A stretch of 64,000 nucleotides of DNA from an uncultured Tessaracoccus sp. (GCF_943914565.1 NZ_CALUCN010000012.1:1-64000); one strand, 5' to 3'; shown: positions 7,939-17,644, counted from the first letter of the stretch. A program made the numbers and translations. Notes: a model not told the origin generated them from the sequence alone.

Positions 7939-9859
7939 CGTTGCCGTTGCCCTGGTTGCCGTCGGAGTTGGAGTTCGGCTGGCCCGGCTCGCCCTGGCCG
8001 TTGTCGCCGTCGTCGGACGGGGTCTCGGTGGGCTGCGTCACCGGCGCCACGGCGATCTTCACCCGGACGGGCTCCTGCCGGGACTTCGTCGAGCCCTCCT
8101 TCGGGTCCTGGTCGAAGACGATGCCCTCGTCGTGGTCGGCGGTCTCGACCTCCTCGACCTCGATCTGGAAGCCGCGGTCCCCGGCCACGTCGCGGGCGCG
8201 CTGCTCGTTCATGCCGGTGAGGCCCGGCACCGTCGACTCGCCGGTGGCGAGCGTGAGCGTCACCGTCCCGTCGACGCGCACCTGCCCGCTCGGGTCGGCG
8301 CTCAGCACCTGGCCGGCGACGGCGTCGATGGGCTCGTTGGCCGGGTCGGCCTTGCGGGTCTCGACCTTGCCCTCGAACCCGACGGCCTGCAGCTCGTCGC
8401 GCGCCTCCTGCTCGGTCATGCCGACGAGGTCCGGCATCGTGACCGTCGTGGGGGCGTCGTACTTGTAGACGTAGAGGGTGACCTCGCTGCCCTTGGTGAC
8501 CTCGGTGCCGCCGGCGGGATCGGTGTGCTCGATCGTGTCGGCGTTGTCCTCGGTGGCGCCGTCGGTCACGGACTCGATCACGGGCGAGAGCCCGACGTCC
8601 TTCAGCCGGTTCTCCGCCTCCTGGCGGCCCATGCCGTCGAGGTGCGGGACCGCGACGCGCTCGACCGTCGGTGTGGGGCTCGGCTCCTCCTCGGTCCGCG
8701 TCACCGTCGGCGTCGGCGTCGGCGACGGGTCCTCGGCAGGCTCCGCGTTCAGCATGAACAGCAGCACGATCACGCCGATGAGCAGCAGCGCCGCGAGCAC
8801 GGCGATCACGATGATCGGCCACTTGCGGCGACGCTCCTCGTCGTCGGTCTCCTCGACCTCGTCCTCGTCGGGCTCCTCGACGTCGGCCTCGTTCCCTGCG
8901 CCGACGCCGGCCGCGACCGGGGCGGCCCGGCGTGCCGTCGTCGTGATCGGATCGCTCGCGATCACCTGGGTTGGCTGGTCGTTGAACACCGGCGGGGGCG
9001 TCTTGATCGGCTGGTGGTTGAGCACGCGGAGGATGTCCTCGCGCATCTCTGAGGCGTCCTGGTAGCGGTCGCGCGGGTCCTTCTCGAGCGCGCGCATGAC
9101 GATCGCGTCCATGTCGCGGGTGATCTCCGGGTCCCGCTGCGACGGCGGCACCGGCGCCTCGCGCACGTGCTGGAACACGACGGAGACCGGCGAGTCGCCC
9201 TTGAACGGCGGCTCGGAGGTGAGCAGCTCGTAGAGCAGCACACCGACGGCGTAGATGTCCGAGCGGTTGTCCACCTTCTGGCCACGGGCCTGCTCGGGGG
9301 AGAGGTACTGAGCGGTGCCGATCACGGCCGCGGTCTGCGTCATCGTCGCAGACGTGTCCGCGACGGCGCGCGCGATGCCGAAGTCCATCACCTTCACGGT
9401 GCCCGGCGGGGTGAACATGACGTTGGCCGGCTTGATGTCGCGGTGGATGATGCCGGCGCGGTGCGAGTAGGCGAGGGCGTCGAGCACCCCGGCGGTGAAC
9501 TCGAGCGCCTTCTCCGGCACGATCTTGCGGCCCCCGCGCAGCACCTCGCGGAGCGTGACGCCCTCGATGAGCTCCATGACGATGTAGGGCACCTGCACGC
9601 CCGAGTTCGGGTCGGCCTGCTCGCCGGTGTCGTAGACGGCGACGATGTTGGGGTGGTTGAGCCCGGCGGAGGCCTGCGCCTCGCGACGGAAGCGGGCCTG
9701 GAAGGTCGAGTCGGACGCGAGGTCGAGACGCAGGCGCTTCACGGCCACGTCGCGTTGCAGCCGCGTGTCCCGAGCACGCCAGACCTCGGCCATGCCGCCG
9801 CGACCGATCACCTGGTCGAGCTCGTAGCGGCCACCGAGTACCGTTCCTCGCTCAGTCAT
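7934..9859 (-). CDS. pknB: Ser/Thr protein kinase PknB with PASTA domains
   Basis: 641 residues. The cytoplasmic kinase domain (about 10-275) has the glycine loop VIGRGGMAEVW, Lys41, catalytic HRDIKPAN and DFG (VMDFGIA). A juxtamembrane acidic linker (VEEPDEDEVEETDDEE) leads to one membrane helix (WPIIVIAVLAALLLIGVIVL), a Pro/Thr linker, and three extracellular PASTA repeats that bind muropeptides or lipid II, then a Gly/Asn-rich tail. The M. tuberculosis protein has four PASTA units; I can see three here. It is the last gene of the fhaA-fhaB-pstP-rodA-pbpA-pknB operon and is opposed by the phosphatase pstP. Confidence 0.95.
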   Translation of the reverse strand: MTERGTVLGGRYELDQVIGRGGMAEVWRARDTRLQRDVAVKRLRLDLASDSTFQARFRREAQASAGLNHPNIVAVYDTGEQADPNSGVQVPYIVMELIEGVTLREVLRGGRKIVPEKALEFTAGVLDALAYSHRAGIIHRDIKPANVMFTPPGTVKVMDFGIARAVADTSATMTQTAAVIGTAQYLSPEQARGQKVDNRSDIYAVGVLLYELLTSEPPFKGDSPVSVVFQHVREAPVPPSQRDPEITRDMDAIVMRALEKDPRDRYQDASEMREDILRVLNHQPIKTPPPVFNDQPTQVIASDPITTTARRAAPVAAGVGAGNEADVEEPDEDEVEETDDEERRRKWPIIVIAVLAALLLIGVIVLLFMLNAEPAEDPSPTPTPTVTRTEEEPSPTPTVERVAVPHLDGMGRQEAENRLKDVGLSPVIESVTDGATEDNADTIEHTDPAGGTEVTKGSEVTLYVYKYDAPTTVTMPDLVGMTEQEARDELQAVGFEGKVETRKADPANEPIDAVAGQVLSADPSGQVRVDGTVTLTLATGESTVPGLTGMNEQRARDVAGDRGFQIEVEEVETADHDEGIVFDQDPKEGSTKSRQEPVRVKIAVAPVTQPTETPSDDGDNGQGEPGQPNSNSDGNQGNGNG

Positions 9860-9920
9860 CGCTCAATTCCCTTCCTGCCAACGCCTATTGTTGCGCACGG
9901 GCGCCGGTGCATCGTCATCA

Positions 9921-11351
9921 TCATCGCAGAGCGCGCACCACCGCTCGGAAGACCGGCGCGGCGAGACGCCCGCCCGAGATGTCGTCGCGGGCCACACCCG
10001 CGTCCTGGATGAACACCGCGACGGCCACCTTCGGCTCCTCCGCGTAGCCGACGAACCACGCGTACGGCGGACGGTCCGGCGCGGTCTGCGCGGTGCCGGT
10101 CTTGCCGCCGATCGTGAGCCCGTCGACGCGAGCCGAGCGTCCGGTGCCCTCGCGCACCACCGTCTGCATCATGGACTGCAGCTGCTTCGCGGTGGCCTCC
10201 GAGACGGGCTTGGCCTGCTCGGAGGGCTTCGTGCTGCTGATGACCTGCAGGTCGCGCGTCGTCACGTTCTCGACGAGGTACGGCCGCATCATGCGCCCGT
10301 CGTTGGCGATCGCGGCGACGACCTGCGCCATCTGCAGCGGCGAGCTCGCCACGTCGAACTGTCCGATTGCGCTGAGCGCCGTCTGCGCCTTGTCCGCGTC
10401 CTTCGGGTAGCGCGACGTCGCCGCCCGGATGTCCAGCTGCGAGTCGGCGTTGAAGCCGAAGCGCTCGGCCATGTCGCGCATCGCGTCGGCGCCGACGTCG
10501 AGGCCCAGCTGCCCGAACGCGGTGTTGCACGACGTCGCCAGCGCGCGCTCGAGCGTCGTGCGCTCGCCGCCGCAGTTGGTGGAGTTGCCCATCGAGTGGT
10601 TCGATCCCGGCAGCCGCAGCGACGCGGGTGACGGGATCTCCTGGTCCGGCCGCACGCCGTGCTCGAGCGCGGCGGCGGCCGTGATGAGCTTGAACGTCGA
10701 GCCGGGCGGGAACACCTCGCGGGTGGCCCGGTTCTTCAGCGGCTCGTCCTTGGCGTTCAGCAGCTTGTCCCAGCGCTCGCCGGCGCGCCTGGTGTCGGGG
10801 GTGCTGAGCTCGTTGGGGTCGTAGGTGGGCGTCGAGGCGAGCGCGAGCACCTTGCCGGTCTCGTAGTTGAGCGCGACGACGGCACCGCGGGAGTCGCCGA
10901 GGGCCCGCATCGCGGCGCGTTGCGCGTCGGGGTCGAGCGTCGTCGTGAGGTTCGCGCCCGTCGGGGGACGCCCGGCGAAGAGGTCCACGAGCCGGTTGAA
11001 CGTCTGCTGCGACGCGGTGCCGGCCAGGTCCGACCCGTACGAGAGTTCGAGGCCCGACGCGCCGTGCACGCGGGTGAACCAGCCCGTCACCGGCGCCCAC
11101 AGCGGCCCGTCGGCGTACGTGCGCTGGAACGGCACGCTCGTGCTGTCGGTCGATTCGCTCATCGCGATCGGGTCGTTGCCGACGAGGATCGCGCCCCGGT
11201 CGCGGGCGAACTCGGCGTCGCGCACCCGACGGTTGGACGGGTGCGCGAGCAGCCCCTCCTGCCTCACGGTGACGAGCACCGTGAGGTTCACGAGCAGCGC
11301 CGCCATGAGCGCGGCGACGAAGATGCTGACCTTGCGCAGGGGTCCGTTCAC
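9921..11351 (-). CDS. pbpA: penicillin-binding protein PbpA (class B transpeptidase)
   Basis: 476 residues from a GTG overlapping the rodA stop (GTGA). An N-terminal membrane anchor (VSIFVAALMAALLVNLTVLVTV) is followed by a short dimerisation region and a transpeptidase domain: SxxK in PPGSTFKLI, SxN in ATSCNTA, and KTG in GGKTGTAQ. It crosslinks septal or lateral peptidoglycan outside the membrane, paired with the RodA glycosyltransferase encoded just upstream, and in mycobacteria it is a PknB substrate. Confidence 0.95.
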   Translation of the reverse strand: MNGPLRKVSIFVAALMAALLVNLTVLVTVRQEGLLAHPSNRRVRDAEFARDRGAILVGNDPIAMSESTDSTSVPFQRTYADGPLWAPVTGWFTRVHGASGLELSYGSDLAGTASQQTFNRLVDLFAGRPPTGANLTTTLDPDAQRAAMRALGDSRGAVVALNYETGKVLALASTPTYDPNELSTPDTRRAGERWDKLLNAKDEPLKNRATREVFPPGSTFKLITAAAALEHGVRPDQEIPSPASLRLPGSNHSMGNSTNCGGERTTLERALATSCNTAFGQLGLDVGADAMRDMAERFGFNADSQLDIRAATSRYPKDADKAQTALSAIGQFDVASSPLQMAQVVAAIANDGRMMRPYLVENVTTRDLQVISSTKPSEQAKPVSEATAKQLQSMMQTVVREGTGRSARVDGLTIGGKTGTAQTAPDRPPYAWFVGYAEEPKVAVAVFIQDAGVARDDISGGRLAAPVFRAVVRALR

Positions 11352-12742
11352 GAGGCGATCAACTCCGTCGACTCCTCGGCCATCTGATCGACGGGCTGCG
11401 GGGTCGCCGTTGCGGCCTGCGGCATCCGCGCGCGGTGCGAGACGAGCATGAGCAACGCGACGAGGAGCCAGTTCGCGACGAGCGCCGAGCCGCCCTGGCT
11501 CATGAACGGTGTCGTGAGGCCCGTGAGCGGCAGCAGCATCGTCACGCCGCCGATGATCGCGAAGACCTGCAGCGCCAGCACGAAGGCCAGACCGCCGGCG
11601 AGCAGCTTGCCGAACCCGTCGGGGCACACCAGCGCCGCCTTGAGGCCGCGGGAGATGAGCACGGCGTAGAGCACGACGATGCCCATGAGCCCGATGATGC
11701 CGATTTCCTCGCCCATCGCGGCGGCGATGAAGTCGCTCTTCGACAGCGGCGTGAGCCCGGGCCGGCCCTCGCCCCAGCCGCGGCCGAACAGCCCGCCCCA
11801 GGCCATCCCGAACAGCCCCTGGATGAGCTGCCAGTTGCGGTCGAGGTCGCCGAAGGGGTCGAGCCAGTTCTGCACGCGTCGTGGCACGTGGGCGGTGAAC
11901 CGGTAGGCCGCCACGCCGGCGACGAGGAACAGCAGGAACGCGAGCACGGGCCAGAACATGCGCTGCGTGGCGACGTAGATCATCACCGTGAACAGCCCGA
12001 AGATGAGCAGCGCCATGCCGAGGTCGTTCTGGAAGACCATCACCATGAGCGCCATCACCCACATGACGAGGATCGGGATGAAGTCGCGCGCCCGCGGCAC
12101 CATGACGCCCAGCACCTTGTTCCCGGCGAGCGCGAGCACGTCGCGCTTCTCGTAGAAGTAGGCCGCGAACGCGATCGCGAGCGCAATCTTCGCGATCTCC
12201 GCGGGCTGGAAGCTGAAGCCGGCGACACGGATCCAGATCCGGGCGCCGTTGATCTCGGCGCCGAGCGGCGTGAGCGGCAGCAACAGCAGCACGAGCGCGG
12301 CGAGGAACAGCAGGTAGGGGTAGCGCTGCAGCCGCCGGTGGTCGCGCAGCGCCACCGCGACCGCGACGAAGACGCCGACGCCCAGCATCGTCCACACGAG
12401 CTGCATGAAGGCGTCGTCCCTCGGGGGGTCCGGGATGAGGTCGATGCGCGCGATCATCGCGAGGCCCAGCCCGTTGAGCAGGAACACCACGGGCAGGATC
12501 ACCGGGTCGGCGTAGGGGAGCCGCCACCGTACGACGAGGTGCGCGGCGAGCCCGGTGCCGAACCACAGTGCGGCGGCGACGGGCCACTCGTCGGGCACGA
12601 CGCCGGCGTGGCCCAGGTGCGCCATGATCCAGCCGCCGAACGGGAGGGCCTGCGCGAGGAGCAGCAGGAACAGCTCGACGCCGCGACGGCGTCGGTGCAC
12701 GATGACGTCCCCGGAGACCTCGGGTTGGACCGACACGCTCAT
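11348..12742 (-). CDS. rodA: RodA/FtsW-type peptidoglycan glycosyltransferase
   Basis: 464 residues, SEDS family, with about twelve membrane helices starting at VELFLLLLAQALPFGGWIM. It contains the family signature QNDLGMALLIFG and GRGWGEGRPGLTPLSKSDFIAAAMGEEIGIIGLMGI, in which the aspartate of SDFI and glutamates of GEE are conserved. It polymerises lipid II and works with PbpA. Start and stop both overlap neighbours by four bases, so translation is coupled. Confidence 0.95.
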   Translation of the reverse strand: MSVSVQPEVSGDVIVHRRRRGVELFLLLLAQALPFGGWIMAHLGHAGVVPDEWPVAAALWFGTGLAAHLVVRWRLPYADPVILPVVFLLNGLGLAMIARIDLIPDPPRDDAFMQLVWTMLGVGVFVAVAVALRDHRRLQRYPYLLFLAALVLLLLPLTPLGAEINGARIWIRVAGFSFQPAEIAKIALAIAFAAYFYEKRDVLALAGNKVLGVMVPRARDFIPILVMWVMALMVMVFQNDLGMALLIFGLFTVMIYVATQRMFWPVLAFLLFLVAGVAAYRFTAHVPRRVQNWLDPFGDLDRNWQLIQGLFGMAWGGLFGRGWGEGRPGLTPLSKSDFIAAAMGEEIGIIGLMGIVVLYAVLISRGLKAALVCPDGFGKLLAGGLAFVLALQVFAIIGGVTMLLPLTGLTTPFMSQGGSALVANWLLVALLMLVSHRARMPQAATATPQPVDQMAEESTELIAS

Positions 12743-14157
12743 CAGCAGCTCTCCGGGTCGGCCTCCGCCGTCGCGGTCGGGGTCAGCGGCGCGAGTTGGG
12801 TGGGGTATCCGGGGTCGACGTCGACGCTGCCGTCGGAGCCGTCGGGTGCGGGGAGCGGGTCGACGTCGGGGCTCGGCGTGGGCGTCGGGCTCGGCTCGGC
12901 GTCCTTGGGGCGCAGTCGCTGCGCGCGCACGGCGCGGCAGCGCTCGGCGAGCCCGCGGAGCTGCTCGGTCGTCGCGCGGCCGGCGTCGAGGTCGCTCACG
13001 GCGATCGTGTTGCCGACGGCGCGCTGGTGGAAGGCGGGGAGGTCCTCGACCGCGACCTCGGAGCGCTCGACGACGGTGCTGAGCGGCATGCCGAGCATCG
13101 CGCCGGGGAGGCCGTTGTAGATCGCGACGTTGCCCTGGTCGGAGGCGATGAAGTAGCGCGACTGGATGAAGTGCTGCAGACCCCAGGCGCCGAGCCCCAC
13201 GACGAGCGCGAGGGCGATGATCGCCGTGAGGGGGCCGCGCCACCGTCGGGCGGGGGCGGCCGGGGCGTAGCGGGCCTGCTCCTCGGGCGCCTGCTCGCTC
13301 GGCTCGGCCTCGGCGGGGCGCGGGGGTTCGGGGTAGCCGCTGGGGGAGCCGGCCTTCGCGGCGAGCGCGCCGATCCGCGGGACCTCCACCTCCGTCGCGG
13401 ATCCGTGGAGCGTGCCGGGGAGGGCGTCGAGCTCGTCGTCCTGCGCGACCACCTCGCCCAGCACGACGGTGATGTTGTCGTGGCCGCCGGCCTCGTTGGC
13501 CAGCTCGGCGAGCCGCTCGGCGACGTCCGTGAGCTCCCCGTCGGCGAGCACGTCGTGGATCGTGGCGTCGTCGACCATGCCGGAGAGCCCGTCGGAGCAG
13601 AAGAGGATGCGGTCGCCCTCGGCGACGTCGACGAGGCCCAGGTCGGGTTCGAAGCCCTCCTGGCCGTTCAGGACCTTGAGGATCAGGGAGCGGTGGGGGT
13701 GCGTCGCGGCCTGTTCAGGGGTGATCCGGCCCTCGTCGATGAGGGACTGCACCCACGAGTGGTCGTGCGTGAACTGCGTGAGCTCGCCGTCGTGGAGGAG
13801 GTAGCCGCGCGAGTCGCCGATGTGCCCGACGGCGAGCTGCTCGCCGTTGAACATCGCACCGCAGAACGTGGTGCCCATCCCGTCGATCGAGAGATCCTCG
13901 TCGATGAGGTCGCCCAGCTTGGTGTTGGCGCGGTGGATGATGCCGGCGATCGCGGCGAGCATGTCCTCCGGGTCGGGCAGCCGGCGGTCCGAGCGCTTCG
14001 CCTCGGTGGCGGCGACGGCGGACGCGAGGTCACCGGCCGCGGCGCCACCCATCCCGTCGCAGACGAGCAGCATCGTGGGCGAGGCGTAGGCGGCGTCCTG
14101 GTTGTTCTTGCGGATGCGGCCGACCTCGGAGTGTGCGGTGAAGCGCAGTGAGTGCAT
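12742..14157 (-). CDS. pstP: PP2C-type Ser/Thr phosphatase PstP
   Basis: 471 residues. The catalytic PPM domain (1-235) shows the metal-binding motifs RKNNQD, LLVCDGMGG, GHIGDSRGYL and DGLSGMVDD...GGHDNITVVL. A linker leads to one membrane helix (WRGPLTAIIALALVVGLGAWGL) and an extracellular C-terminal domain ending in a Pro/Asp-rich tail. It dephosphorylates PknB and its targets; kinase and phosphatase are in one operon. Confidence 0.94.
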   Translation of the reverse strand: MHSLRFTAHSEVGRIRKNNQDAAYASPTMLLVCDGMGGAAAGDLASAVAATEAKRSDRRLPDPEDMLAAIAGIIHRANTKLGDLIDEDLSIDGMGTTFCGAMFNGEQLAVGHIGDSRGYLLHDGELTQFTHDHSWVQSLIDEGRITPEQAATHPHRSLILKVLNGQEGFEPDLGLVDVAEGDRILFCSDGLSGMVDDATIHDVLADGELTDVAERLAELANEAGGHDNITVVLGEVVAQDDELDALPGTLHGSATEVEVPRIGALAAKAGSPSGYPEPPRPAEAEPSEQAPEEQARYAPAAPARRWRGPLTAIIALALVVGLGAWGLQHFIQSRYFIASDQGNVAIYNGLPGAMLGMPLSTVVERSEVAVEDLPAFHQRAVGNTIAVSDLDAGRATTEQLRGLAERCRAVRAQRLRPKDAEPSPTPTPSPDVDPLPAPDGSDGSVDVDPGYPTQLAPLTPTATAEADPESC

Positions 14158-14627
14158 CAGACCTCCAACCGCATGAGGGTACGGCCGATGCGGATGACGT
14201 CGCCAACCGTCGCGGGAACGGGCTCGTCACCGACGCGTTTGCCGTTGACGAACGTGCCGTTGGTGGACTGCAGGTCGCTCACCAGCCACGTCTCGGCGTC
14301 CTGCTGCACGAGCTGGGCGTGCCGGGCCGACGCGAACTCGTCCTCGAGCAGCAGCGTCGAGTCGGCGGCGCGACCCAGGTTGATCGTCGGCTGCACCGGC
14401 ACCGCGATGCCCTGCTGGGAGCCGTTGGTGATGGCGAACCTCGTCGGGACGTGCTGGAGCCGGTGCCCCGTCGGGCGTCCGCGGTCGGCCGGTACTGCGG
14501 TGAGCGACGACGCCGGCACCCGCTTGCCGAACATGTCGGAGCGGATGACGTTGGCCACGAACAGGATGAACAGCCACAGCAGGACGAGGAAGACGATCCG
14601 GATCGTCGCGACGATGAGTTCGGACAC
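14157..14627 (-). CDS. fhaB: FHA-domain protein FhaB (FipA-like)
   Basis: 156 residues from GTG 14627. An N-terminal membrane helix (IVFLVLLWLFILFVANVI) and a C-terminal FHA domain (about 80-150) with GRAADSTLLLEDEFASARHAQL and STNGTFVNGKRV, which binds phosphothreonine. In mycobacteria the homologue links phosphorylated partners to division proteins. It is separated from fhaA by 5 bp and overlaps pstP by one base. Confidence 0.92.
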   Translation of the reverse strand: MSELIVATIRIVFLVLLWLFILFVANVIRSDMFGKRVPASSLTAVPADRGRPTGHRLQHVPTRFAITNGSQQGIAVPVQPTINLGRAADSTLLLEDEFASARHAQLVQQDAETWLVSDLQSTNGTFVNGKRVGDEPVPATVGDVIRIGRTLMRLEV

Positions 14628-14632
14628 GCCGG

Positions 14633-15322
14633 CTACATCTCCGACGGGGCGTGCACGAGCATGCGGGTGTTGCCGACCTCGATGCGGGAACCCTCCCGCA
14701 GCACCGTCTTCGTCACCTTCTGTCCGTTCACGATCACGCCGTTGGTGGAGCCGAGGTCCTCGATGGTGACGACCGGGCGGTCGGGGGTGCCGGAGACCGT
14801 CACGAGCGCGTGCCGGCGCGAGACGCCGGGGTCGTTCAGCCGGAGGTCCGCGTCGGCGCCGCGGCCGACGACCATCCCGGGTGGCGCGAGGGGGTGGCGC
14901 ACCCCGTGCACCTCGATGACGAGCCGCCCGCCCGACGGGGGCTCGGCCCGCCCCTCGACGGCCTCGCTGCGGATCGTGAACTGCCCGGTGGGCAGCGACT
15001 GCCGCAGCTCGTACTCGATCGAGATGGGGCCGTTGAAGACGTAGGACTGCTCGGCGGCGTGCTCGCGGATGCCGGGGAGGATCTCCGCGTTCAGCGTGCG
15101 CGCGTAGGGGAAGAGCCGCTCGTAGTCGTGCTGCGAGAGCCCGACGACGAAGTGGTTCGGCACGAGCCGCTTGCCCTTGTGCAGGAGCTTCGCCTCGGCG
15201 TCGAGCTCGCGCTGGATGCCCGCGGCGATCTCGACGGGCTGCACGTCACCCTTGAAGGCGCGCGCGAACACCTTGCCGACCACCGAGTCGATCTTCCGCT
15301 CGGCCTTGTCGAAGACACCCAT
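14633..15322 (-). CDS. fhaA: FHA-domain protein FhaA
   Basis: 229 residues. ATG 15322 is preceded by GGGAGGAGGG. The N-terminal DUF3662 domain (MGVFDKAERKIDSVVGKVFARAFKGDVQPVEIA..., 1-115) and C-terminal FHA domain (GRGADADLRLNDPGVSRRHALV ... DLGSTNGVIVNG) are typical. It is shorter than mycobacterial FhaA, which has a long linker between the two domains. It is the first gene of the kinase operon; the protein binds phosphorylated MviN-type pseudokinase in mycobacteria. Confidence 0.92.
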   Translation of the reverse strand: MGVFDKAERKIDSVVGKVFARAFKGDVQPVEIAAGIQRELDAEAKLLHKGKRLVPNHFVVGLSQHDYERLFPYARTLNAEILPGIREHAAEQSYVFNGPISIEYELRQSLPTGQFTIRSEAVEGRAEPPSGGRLVIEVHGVRHPLAPPGMVVGRGADADLRLNDPGVSRRHALVTVSGTPDRPVVTIEDLGSTNGVIVNGQKVTKTVLREGSRIEVGNTRMLVHAPSEM

Positions 15323-15368
15323 GGACCCTCCTCCCGACGCCTCGGACCGCAATCCTCGGCAAGTCTAC

Positions 15369-16415
15369 CTATTCCGCGCCCTGAGCCGTAGTCGTGGACG
15401 GCCGGGCGCCCCACGGCAGCTCGTCGACCGCCTCCGCGAACGCGCGCAGGATCACCTCGGAGCCCTCGAGTGCGCTCAGCTCCTCGGTCTCGAGCTTCGC
15501 CTCGACATCGGCGGCGGTGGCCTGGACGCTGGGGGAGGTGCGCAGCGCCTCCTCGAGCTCGCCGCGGACCATGTTCCACAGCCAGTCGCGCTGCTGGCCC
15601 AGGCGGCGAGAGTGCAGCACGCCGGCGGACTCGAGGTCCTCGCGGTGCTGCACGACGGCGTCCCACACCTCGTCGAGGCCCGCGCCCGAGTAGCTGGAGC
15701 AGGTGAGCACCGGCGGGCGACGCTTCTCGTTGTCGCTCGTGATGAGCTTCATCGCGGTGCGGAGGTCACGGGCCGCGACGCGGGCCTCGCCCTCGTTGTC
15801 GCCGTCGGCCTTCGTGATCGCGATGACGTCGGCGAGCTCGAGGATGCCGCGCTTGATGCCCTGCAGCTGGTCGCCCGTGCGCGCCACCTGGAGCATGAGG
15901 AACGTGTCCACCATGCCGGAGACCGCCACCTCGGACTGGCCGACACCAACCGTCTCGACGAGCACGACGTCGTAGCCGGCGGCCTCGAGGACGAGCATCG
16001 ACTCTCGCGTGGCGCGGGCGACGCCGCCCAGGTGCCCGGCCGACGGCGACGGGCGGACGAACGCCTCGTCGAGGGCGGCGAACTCACCCATCCGGGTGCG
16101 GTCGCCGAGGATCGAGCCGCCGGTGCGCGACGAGCTGGGGTCGATCGCGAGGACGGCCACCTTGTGCTGCCGCTCCTGCACGAGCTTCAGCCCCATCGCG
16201 TTGATGAACGTGGACTTGCCCGCGCCCGGCACGCCCGAGATGCCGACCCGGAAGGCCTTGCCCGTGTGGGGGGCGATGGTCTTCAGCAGGTCGTGGGCGA
16301 GGCGACGGTGCTCAGGCTTGGTCGACTCGACCAGGGTGATGGCCCGGGCGACGTGGCCACGGGACCCCTCCAGGATCTTCTCTGCCAGTTCGGCTACGTT
16401 CACGGTGCGCACCAC
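15369..16415 (-). CDS. meaB: MeaB/ArgK GTPase, methylmalonyl-CoA mutase chaperone
   Basis: 348 residues from GTG 16415 (a second GTG follows at 16412). G3E-family P-loop GTPase: Walker A GVPGAGKSTF at about residues 59-68, then LAIDPSSSRTGGSILGDRTRM and VETVGVGQSE (switch region), and NKxD replaced by TKAD. It protects and reloads the cobalamin cofactor of methylmalonyl-CoA mutase. The mutAB genes are 4 kb away instead of adjacent; two secreted-protein genes and a WXG-like operon lie between. Confidence 0.92.
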   Translation of the reverse strand: MVRTVNVAELAEKILEGSRGHVARAITLVESTKPEHRRLAHDLLKTIAPHTGKAFRVGISGVPGAGKSTFINAMGLKLVQERQHKVAVLAIDPSSSRTGGSILGDRTRMGEFAALDEAFVRPSPSAGHLGGVARATRESMLVLEAAGYDVVLVETVGVGQSEVAVSGMVDTFLMLQVARTGDQLQGIKRGILELADVIAITKADGDNEGEARVAARDLRTAMKLITSDNEKRRPPVLTCSSYSGAGLDEVWDAVVQHREDLESAGVLHSRRLGQQRDWLWNMVRGELEEALRTSPSVQATAADVEAKLETEELSALEGSEVILRAFAEAVDELPWGARPSTTTAQGAE

Positions 16416-16578
16416 TTCACCCTAGCCCCCTGCCGGTGGCCGGGCACGGACGCGGTGCGGATTCCGTGCGGGTCGGGCGCGTCGCGGCCCGCGATCTCGT
16501 GGACATTTCCGAGGTGGCGCTGAGACCCCCGTCAGGTAGACTCGGCCATGGCGAACGCTGACACAGGAGGCGACCACC

Positions 16579-17592
16579 ATGCACCACGACGCACCTCGTA
16601 CCGGTTCCCGTCGAGCCACCACTGCTGTGACTGCGGTGTGCGCGCTCGGGCTCGCGACGATGGCGCCCATGGCATGGGCCGCCGTCGTGCCGCCCACCGC
16701 GTCGGTGACGGCCGAGAGCGACGTGCGCATCGTCTACGAATGGGACGTCGCCAAGCGCGCCGAGCGCACCGATCTGGGCACCGTCGACGCCGGCGCCGAG
16801 CTCACCGCCCGGTACAGCGTGACCGCCACCCCGAAGGACTACCGCTACGAGCGGGCGCGGATCGCCGGCACCGCCACGTTGCGCAACCCCGGCACCACCG
16901 ACGAGGTGCGCGCCACGGTCGCCGCCAAGGCCTCGGATGCCGCGTGGGTGTGCGACGTCGGCACCGCCGAGCACACCCTGCAGCCGGGCGGCACCGCCGA
17001 GGTGTCCTACGACTGCATCCTCTCCGGCGACGCCGAGCCCGAGACGAGCGGCTCCGTCGCCGTCTCGGTGGACTGGGCCTCGGGTGGCGAGTCCGGCACC
17101 GTGCAGGCAGACCGCGCCTACGACCTCGCGGCCGACGAGGTGCACCGCGGCGTCGACGTGCTCGACGCCTTCGACGGTGGCTCGCCCAAGACGTTGGGCC
17201 GGGCGACGTGGAATCTCGACGGCACTCCCGTCACCTTCGACGACGTGCGCACCTTCCGCGCGGCCACCGAGGCCGGGCGCCACGAGGTGAACAACGTCGC
17301 GAGCATCGGCGGCACGAAGCAGCAGGCCTCCGCGACGGTCACGTACACCGTGCGCGGCGACAAGGACCCAGAGGGCGACGACCCGACCCCCGAGCCGTCC
17401 CCGACGCCGTCGCCGACCCCGTCCGAGACGCCCAGCCAGACCCCCACGCCGGCCCCTGGCCCGAGTGAGAGCGAGACGCCCGACGACACCCCGAGCTCCG
17501 ACGCACCCCGCACGGAGGCGCCCAGGACGTCGGCGCCGTGGAGCCGCGGGAACAAGCCGCGAGCAGGGCTTCCGCCCACCGGCGTGCACTGA
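16579..17592 (+). CDS. secreted protein with Pro/Thr/Ser tail ending in LPPTG
   Basis: 337 residues. A signal peptide (RRATTAVTAVCALGLATMAPMAWA, cleavage near AWA-AV) is followed by two or three Ig-like beta regions with a Cys pair (WVCDVGTAEH ... VSYDCILSG) and a low-complexity tail rich in PTPSPTPSETPSQTP. The last residues are GLPPTGVH then stop: a sortase-type LPxTG without the usual hydrophobic helix and positive tail, so it cannot be anchored in the standard way. AGGAGG precedes the ATG by 9 bases. A TAGACT -10-like box lies at 16537-16542. The function is unknown; surface or adhesive role is a guess. Confidence 0.75.
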   Translation: MHHDAPRTGSRRATTAVTAVCALGLATMAPMAWAAVVPPTASVTAESDVRIVYEWDVAKRAERTDLGTVDAGAELTARYSVTATPKDYRYERARIAGTATLRNPGTTDEVRATVAAKASDAAWVCDVGTAEHTLQPGGTAEVSYDCILSGDAEPETSGSVAVSVDWASGGESGTVQADRAYDLAADEVHRGVDVLDAFDGGSPKTLGRATWNLDGTPVTFDDVRTFRAATEAGRHEVNNVASIGGTKQQASATVTYTVRGDKDPEGDDPTPEPSPTPSPTPSETPSQTPTPAPGPSESETPDDTPSSDAPRTEAPRTSAPWSRGNKPRAGLPPTGVH

Positions 17593-17616
17593 ACCTGAAA
17601 AAAACTCAGGAATGAT

Positions 17617-17644
17617 TTGGGATTCTCTCAGCTGACGCTTAGAG
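17617..17644 (+). promoter_or_regulatory. candidate promoter of the G5/DPBB protein
   Basis: TTGGGA (17617-17622) and TTAGAG (17639-17644) are 16 bp apart, leaving a leader of about 65 nt before TTG 17715. The boxes are only partial matches. A weak hairpin CCTGA-N7-TCAGG at 17594-17610 precedes them. Confidence 0.35.

Noticed and set aside
7355..9052. A 565-codon open frame opposite pknB
   Set aside because: Antisense to a clear PknB; Arg-rich and Val/Leu-rich translation typical of GC-rich shadow frames.
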